9,832 nt of DNA from Desulfobacteraceae bacterium (GTDB lineage Bacteria > Desulfobacterota > Desulfobacteria > Desulfobacterales > Desulfobacteraceae). The stretch spans positions 1 through 9,832 of the forward strand of contig WFQS01000107.1 in the NCBI GenBank assembly GCA_015486915.1, given 5' to 3'. This document shows, piece after piece, positions 6,543-9,832 of this stretch; within the stretch, counting starts at the first letter, position 1; every line of letters starts with the position of its first letter. The notes under the pieces were generated by a model. That model was not told the origin of the DNA. It ran no database searches and saw only the letters and a program-made list of their open reading frames with translations. Made by a program: the position numbers and the translations under genes.

Positions 6543-6853
6543 ATAATAAAAAATCCTCACCTAATATTATTTTCGGTCTCAAAGACTATCCAAGGCCAAA
6601 GCACACAGGCTTTTTTTATTGCAAGCCACCTACAATCTTTGGCGACTTTAATATAAAAACCCTTGCGCTGCTGGATCTTTATATAACGGATGAAAAATAC
6701 CTGACAGAGATCATAACTCATGGTATTGATAAGCTTCTTGAAGATGAAAAAATAGCCGAAAATAAAGAATATTATCTGAAAAATTATAGAACGGAGAACA
6801 TGAAAAATTTTGTCAAAGATATCCTGCAGAGGGTGATTGACATCAGATTATAG
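6539..6853 (+). CDS. Hypothetical 104-residue protein translationally coupled to the WbpL-like gene
   Basis: ATG 6539 overlaps the TGA of the upstream gene (ATGA), and AAAAGGG at 6526-6532 provides a well-spaced ribosome-binding site 6 nt before it, so I prefer this start to any upstream one in the same open frame. The product has 104 residues, starts MNNKKSSPNIIFGLKDYPRP, and has no signal peptide or membrane segment. An aromatic/proline N-terminal half (KHTGFFYCKPPTIFGDFNIK) is followed by a charged, probably helical half (LLDLYITDEKYLTEIITHGIDKL, EYYLKNYRTENMKNFVKDIL). I do not recognise the family. It could be a small partner or regulator of the transferase, or a leftover C-terminal part of a larger protein. 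The coupling suggests production in step with the initiating transferase. It faces the convergent Wzy-like gene across 51 bp in which I see no convincing terminator. Confidence 0.75.
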   Translation: MNNKKSSPNIIFGLKDYPRPKHTGFFYCKPPTIFGDFNIKTLALLDLYITDEKYLTEIITHGIDKLLEDEKIAENKEYYLKNYRTENMKNFVKDILQRVIDIRL

Positions 6854-6904
6854 CTTGAAGTTGATTAAGCCTTGACCCCGATTAGAGGATGCAGGTGCTT
6901 TTGA

Positions 6905-9049
6905 TCAGGACTTGCTGTTTATTTTTACCCCTACACCGAGCATACGCCTGTCAAAATTTCTGAGATAGGCATGGGGCTCCCAAGTCCGGGAAACAGTTAT
7001 ATTCAGATTCTTGTCACCTGTTTTTAAACGGTCTTTATATATTTGAAACACATATGTCCGTTTTATGATCTTTTTCTTTCCTTTGAAAATTATTTTATCA
7101 AGCAGTTTTTTCCCATTTCGCACTGTCACCTCAACTGGCTTTTTGTCAACATCCGGTGTGCAGCAATAAAATGAGAGGTTGACGGATTTGACACTGTTTT
7201 TCAGAAACACCACACCTTTTTTTCCTGTCCACCTGTAACCTTTAGCATAATTCCATCGTTCCGAGTGCGGCAAAAAGCCTGCAGTTCTCAAACGGTCCCG
7301 GGTATAATTTTCCAAATTGTATTTTTCTGCCATTTTTCGGGATTCAAAATTTGAAAGATACACGAAAAATCCGATTATCATCAGCACGCAGCAAATCCTG
7401 CCTGCGATCTCCCCAATTTTCATAAGTCGCACAGGAAGCACCCCATGATCCATTGTCATGGCATACCCCAGACACAAAAAATAGATCATCCATATCATTG
7501 GAACAGTCTGCATGCTTTGAAAAATACCGTAAACGTGAAAGCTTATAATGGAAATAATAACCGGAATATCCAAAAGTCGCCGGTTAATAACAATGTCCGT
7601 AATAAGAACGGACAGGGCATATCCTGTCATCATAAGCCATATGAACAAAGCCACAAAACCGCCACCTGAAAACAGTTGCAGGTACAAACTGTGAGGCGTT
7701 TCATGTAAATTTTTGGGTTTATTATTTTTGTTAACAGAATAAATAGAATCAGGAATTGAAGCAAGAATACGGCTATGCCAGCCAAATGTCATATACCCCA
7801 ATCCATACAACCATCTCTCTCTCCCTACATCGATGCCCTTATTCCATACACCGACACGATCGTTATGCTCAATCATGTGTGAAACCCGGTGTGTCAAAAA
7901 ATTATCCATACTGGCAGCAGAGCGCATAGCCACATTGTTGCCATGGGCTTTCATATAGGTTGACAAAGGCATAAGCAAATAAAAGACCAGAAGTAAACTT
8001 ATAATGATTGTTGTCGGTACTGATACAGCCACTTTAATAATATTCTTCCACTTTAACTGATTCAAATCAAATTTTTGATCTTTGAAAAAATAAACGAAAA
8101 TCCAGCAGAAAAATAGTATCAGCGGGTAAGAAACCCATCCTGCTCTGCCCCCTGAAAGAATTAGTGCAATTTCACAGAGGATCATGCAGAAAAACAGGAA
8201 AATTGTAAACCACAATTTTTTGTACCGGTTCATGAACCCGATCAAAACAAAGGGTATGGTAATTAAAACGAACTCGCCAAACCATGCCCGGTTTACAAAA
8301 AGGGAATGAAGAACGCCGAGGGTTGACATTCGTGTGCCGAAACGCAATGGATTCAGGGATATAACTCCGTAGAATTCCAGAAGACCTATAAAAGCACTGA
8401 AAACACCGCTTGCAAAAATTCCAATAAAGAGCCATTGAAAATTTTCATAACGGTTTGCTGTAAGTGCAAGCTGAACAGCCATTATCAAAAAAAGAGAAAG
8501 GCGAATTACCGCAACTACAGGATAGTACACCCCATAAGCAGGACCTATAAAAAGATAAAAAAAACTTCTGGGAATCCCAAACATCCACATGTCTGAAATT
8601 ATCTGTCTCAGCGGCAGACACATCAGGGAAAAAACAGCAAGCCCTGTAAAGGATACTGACATTACCACAAGCCAGGGATTTAAAGAAATTGTTGTTTCAG
8701 CATTTGCTATTTGACTTTTTTCCCGCAAGTTTACCAAAAACAGTGTAATAGCCACCAAAGTGACCAGCATTTCAAAAATACGACTCTGAATATCTATGGA
8801 TCCTACACCGTAAAGGAAAAAAGAGAAACCAAATAACAGTAAATACGGTTTTAATAACTTCCGGAAAAAAACAACAATAACTCCAGCAGCTGCAACGCAT
8901 CCCAGTATAGCTGCAAGTACAATGGTATAGGGCTTGTAATAAAAAACCGTGCTAAAGCGGACAACAAGATTGGCCAGCAGAAATAAAAATATAACCCTCT
9001 TGCCAAATGATTTAATGAATTTGAAACTATTCCTATATCTATATCCCAT
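6905..9049 (-). CDS. Wzy / O-antigen-ligase family membrane protein with C-terminal soluble domain
   Basis: A 714-residue inner-membrane protein, well above the ~400-450 residues of simple Wzy or WaaL proteins. Many hydrophobic helices cover about 17-360 and 460-565. Family features: NRAWFGEFVLITIPFVL (253-269), LSGGRAGW (298-305, conserved Arg302), then a long periplasmic loop at about 361-460 with DRVGVWNKGIDV (397-408), ERWLYGLGYMTF (411-422) and HETPHSLYLQL (449-459). This fits the Wzy_C / O-antigen ligase superfamily, which polymerises repeat units or ligates glycans. Residues about 568-714 follow the last helix and look like a beta-rich domain, with YRWTGKKGVVFL (605-616), VSRTWEPHAYL (686-696) and DRRMLGVGVKI (700-710). 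I have seen this pattern at the ends of other polysaccharide proteins, but its function is uncertain. The start is well supported: AAAGGAAAG (9064-9056) lies 6 nt before ATG 9049. Polymerase and ligase cannot be told apart here; the nearby Wzz-like gene favours polymerase. Confidence 0.85.
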   Translation of the reverse strand: MGYRYRNSFKFIKSFGKRVIFLFLLANLVVRFSTVFYYKPYTIVLAAILGCVAAAGVIVVFFRKLLKPYLLLFGFSFFLYGVGSIDIQSRIFEMLVTLVAITLFLVNLREKSQIANAETTISLNPWLVVMSVSFTGLAVFSLMCLPLRQIISDMWMFGIPRSFFYLFIGPAYGVYYPVVAVIRLSLFLIMAVQLALTANRYENFQWLFIGIFASGVFSAFIGLLEFYGVISLNPLRFGTRMSTLGVLHSLFVNRAWFGEFVLITIPFVLIGFMNRYKKLWFTIFLFFCMILCEIALILSGGRAGWVSYPLILFFCWIFVYFFKDQKFDLNQLKWKNIIKVAVSVPTTIIISLLLVFYLLMPLSTYMKAHGNNVAMRSAASMDNFLTHRVSHMIEHNDRVGVWNKGIDVGRERWLYGLGYMTFGWHSRILASIPDSIYSVNKNNKPKNLHETPHSLYLQLFSGGGFVALFIWLMMTGYALSVLITDIVINRRLLDIPVIISIISFHVYGIFQSMQTVPMIWMIYFLCLGYAMTMDHGVLPVRLMKIGEIAGRICCVLMIIGFFVYLSNFESRKMAEKYNLENYTRDRLRTAGFLPHSERWNYAKGYRWTGKKGVVFLKNSVKSVNLSFYCCTPDVDKKPVEVTVRNGKKLLDKIIFKGKKKIIKRTYVFQIYKDRLKTGDKNLNITVSRTWEPHAYLRNFDRRMLGVGVKINSKS

Positions 9050-9186
9050 CTATTACTTTCCTTTAATTTATCAATAATAAGTGAGCTTTCTTTTTTGAAT
9101 CCAGGATTTGCATTGACAAAAAAATCCAAATCATCAGAATATCGATGGTTCAAATAACATCGCGAAAGAACTGTACCACTTGCCAT
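9041..9186 (-). pseudogene. Remnant of an AbiEii-like nucleotidyltransferase (DUF1814 type)
   Basis: On the minus strand a short stretch reads SGTVLSRCYLNHRYSDDLDF followed by FVNANPGFKKESSLIIDKLK. This matches the active-site region of AbiEii/AbiGii-type nucleotidyltransferase toxins, where a Gly-Gly-Thr loop is followed by R-x-S-x-DLDFF. Here the first Gly is replaced by Ser. Neither the N-terminus nor the C-terminal two-thirds of the family is present: the right side runs into an unrelated plus-strand fragment near 9185, and the left side merges into the start of the Wzy-like gene. The limits are approximate. It contains the ribosome-binding site of the Wzy-like gene. This is a decayed fragment, not a working toxin. 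Confidence 0.7.
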
Positions 9187-9308
9187 AATAACGATTGCCC
9201 ATTTGATGACAAAAGCTACAAAAGATGATCCCACAGCAAGGTATTCCTGGAAATGGACAATTACAACGGCCCTCTATGAAAAGGGATTTTCACGGCAGGA
9301 CATAATGT
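9185..9308 (+). pseudogene. Fragment of an Rpn-type (PD-(D/E)XK) nuclease / putative transposase
   Basis: The plus frame reads IITIAHLMTKATKDDP then TARYSWKWTITTALYEKGFS and RQDIM. The order 'AHL.T.ATK.DP.AR..WKW.....LYEKGFSRQDI' resembles the middle-to-C-terminal part of Rpn family recombination-promoting nucleases, which are common multicopy transposase-like proteins. The expected continuation (roughly NLFRFIDWLM) is missing; after DIM the similarity stops and an AbiEi-like sequence begins in another frame. No catalytic residues are retained. The family assignment is from memory of the consensus and should be treated as moderate. Confidence 0.55.
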
Positions 9309-9599
9309 TTAATGGCGGTGTCCATGGGTTCAAGGCTGTCGGAATATGGGATGATCTCTCAGATTCCCATCGACAGGTTGACAGTGATGACAACCGGGCG
9401 TAAGGGGACATTTAATACGCACTATGGTGTTATCGAATTTACCCACACAAAACAATCTGTATCTGATATTCTTTCATTTATACAAAGGATTAAAGACAGA
9501 CCTTTGCCTGTGGCTACCAGGGAGACTGCCTGGAGGGATCTCAAGAGGGTGGGCAGAAATATTGAAATGGTAAATAAGGCTGCGTTATATGTTTCATGA
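9306..9599 (+). pseudogene. 5'-truncated AbiEi-like antitoxin
   Basis: The frame is open from 9306 (a TAA lies at 9303-9305) to the TGA at 9597-9599. From ATG 9312 it encodes 95 residues, including GSRLSEYGMISQIPIDRLTV, MTTGRKGTFNTHYGVIEFTH and RPLPVATRETAWRDLKRVGR. These match the C-terminal domain of AbiEi-family antitoxins of type IV toxin-antitoxin systems, where an early '..LS.YG.I' helix leads to 'TVMTTGRKG.F.T.YG.IEF.HT'. The N-terminal winged-helix DNA-binding region of this family is absent, and an Rpn-like fragment sits in its place. A short product could still be made from ATG 9312 (AGGA at 9297-9300 is 11 nt upstream), but it would probably lack autoregulation. The following AbiEii-like gene overlaps its end by 11 bp, the tight arrangement expected for this pair. 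Confidence 0.65.
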
Positions 9600-9832
9600 A
9601 AAAAAGACCCTGACAAAACTCGTTGATCAGGCTATGAAAATGGACGGGCATACACCACATATGCGGCCTGTCATTGAAAAAGAATTATTGCACTATGATA
9701 TCCTGTTTGTTTTGGACAAGGAAAAATTGCTTGATAAACTGACCTTTCAGGGTGGGACATCACTTCGATTGTGTTATGGGGCTGTCAGGTTCAGTGAAGA
9801 TTTGGATTTTGTTGGAGGACGTAGTTTTGCCA
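9589..9832 (+). CDS. AbiEii-like nucleotidyltransferase toxin, N-terminal part (runs off the window)
   Basis: The frame opens at ATG 9589 and remains open to the last base, giving 81 complete codons. AAGG (9576-9579) sits 9 nt before the ATG, and the start overlaps the AbiEi-like gene by 11 bp, as is usual for coupled toxin-antitoxin genes. The sequence contains RPVIEKELLHYDILFVLDKE, LTFQGGTSLRLCYG (GGTS at residues 55-58) and RFSEDLDFVGG (D71 and D73). The GG[T/S] loop followed by S-x-DLDF is the nucleotide- and metal-binding signature of the AbiEii/DUF1814 nucleotidyltransferase fold. In characterised type IV systems the toxin is a nucleotidyltransferase that blocks growth and can abort phage infection. 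All catalytic residues expected in this part are present, so the gene may be functional if the remainder, outside the window, is intact. Confidence 0.8.
   Translation, partial: MFHEKKTLTKLVDQAMKMDGHTPHMRPVIEKELLHYDILFVLDKEKLLDKLTFQGGTSLRLCYGAVRFSEDLDFVGGRSFA

Noticed and set aside
6854..6904. Bidirectional terminator between the 104-residue gene and the Wzy-like gene
   Set aside because: Only 4-bp stems such as GCTT/AAGC can be drawn and no T-run follows in either direction.
8851..9040. Continuation of the AbiEii-like remnant frame on the minus strand
   Set aside because: Beyond about 9040 the translation becomes hydrophobic sequence reflecting the Wzy-like gene in another frame and shows no toxin-family pattern.
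1..9832. tRNA or rRNA genes, CRISPR arrays, complete insertion sequences
   Set aside because: No cloverleaf-like segment, no regularly spaced repeats, and no transposase with terminal inverted repeats were found. The 17-nt 16S-like match at 542-558 does not extend into an rRNA gene.

Overview
The window looks like part of a surface-polysaccharide (O-antigen or exopolysaccharide) locus from a Gram-negative bacterium. It encodes a Wzz-type co-polymerase, a Wzy/ligase-type membrane protein, a polyprenyl-phosphate sugar-1-phosphate transferase of the WbpL/WecA type and a long WbpM-type nucleotide-sugar dehydratase. Moderate-to-low GC, together with the types of mobile and toxin-antitoxin debris at the edges, would suit a marine or sediment deltaproteobacterium (Desulfobacterota). 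That taxonomic guess rests on remembered family resemblance only and is weak.

Layout, left to right. 1-329 (+): C-terminal end of a winged-helix protein that resembles a multicopy, probably mobile, family. 330-615: a regulatory gap with a strong sigma-70-like promoter (-35 TTGACT, 17 bp, -10 TATAAC) and a leader of about 180 nt that carries a repeated 17-nt block and a 15-bp-arm hairpin. 616-2577 (+): WbpM/CapD-type dehydratase. 2578-2639: a 21-bp imperfect tandem repeat containing a second likely promoter. 2640-4202 (+): AT-rich Wzz-like chain-length regulator with a polyasparagine microsatellite. 4215-5405 (-): GT4 glycosyltransferase, convergent with wzz. 5406-5480: short divergent promoter region. 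5454-6542 (+): WbpL/WecA-like initiating transferase. 6539-6853 (+): unknown 104-aa protein, coupled to it by an ATGA overlap. 6905-9049 (-): 714-aa Wzy/ligase-family membrane protein with a C-terminal soluble domain.

From about 9040 to the end the sequence is a patchwork: a minus-strand remnant of an AbiEii-like nucleotidyltransferase, a plus-strand fragment of an Rpn-type nuclease/transposase, the 3' part of an AbiEi-like antitoxin, and the start of a different AbiEii-like toxin that runs off the window.

How the genes could work together (inference from families): the dehydratase makes a 4-keto-6-deoxy UDP-HexNAc precursor, the WbpL-like enzyme loads the first sugar phosphate onto undecaprenyl phosphate, the GT4 enzyme extends the repeat unit, the Wzy-like protein polymerises or ligates, and the Wzz-like protein sets chain length. 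No flippase (Wzx) or outer-membrane export protein is visible, so the pathway must be completed outside this window. The least explained items are the structured leader before the dehydratase, the coupled 104-aa protein and the rearranged toxin-antitoxin edge.
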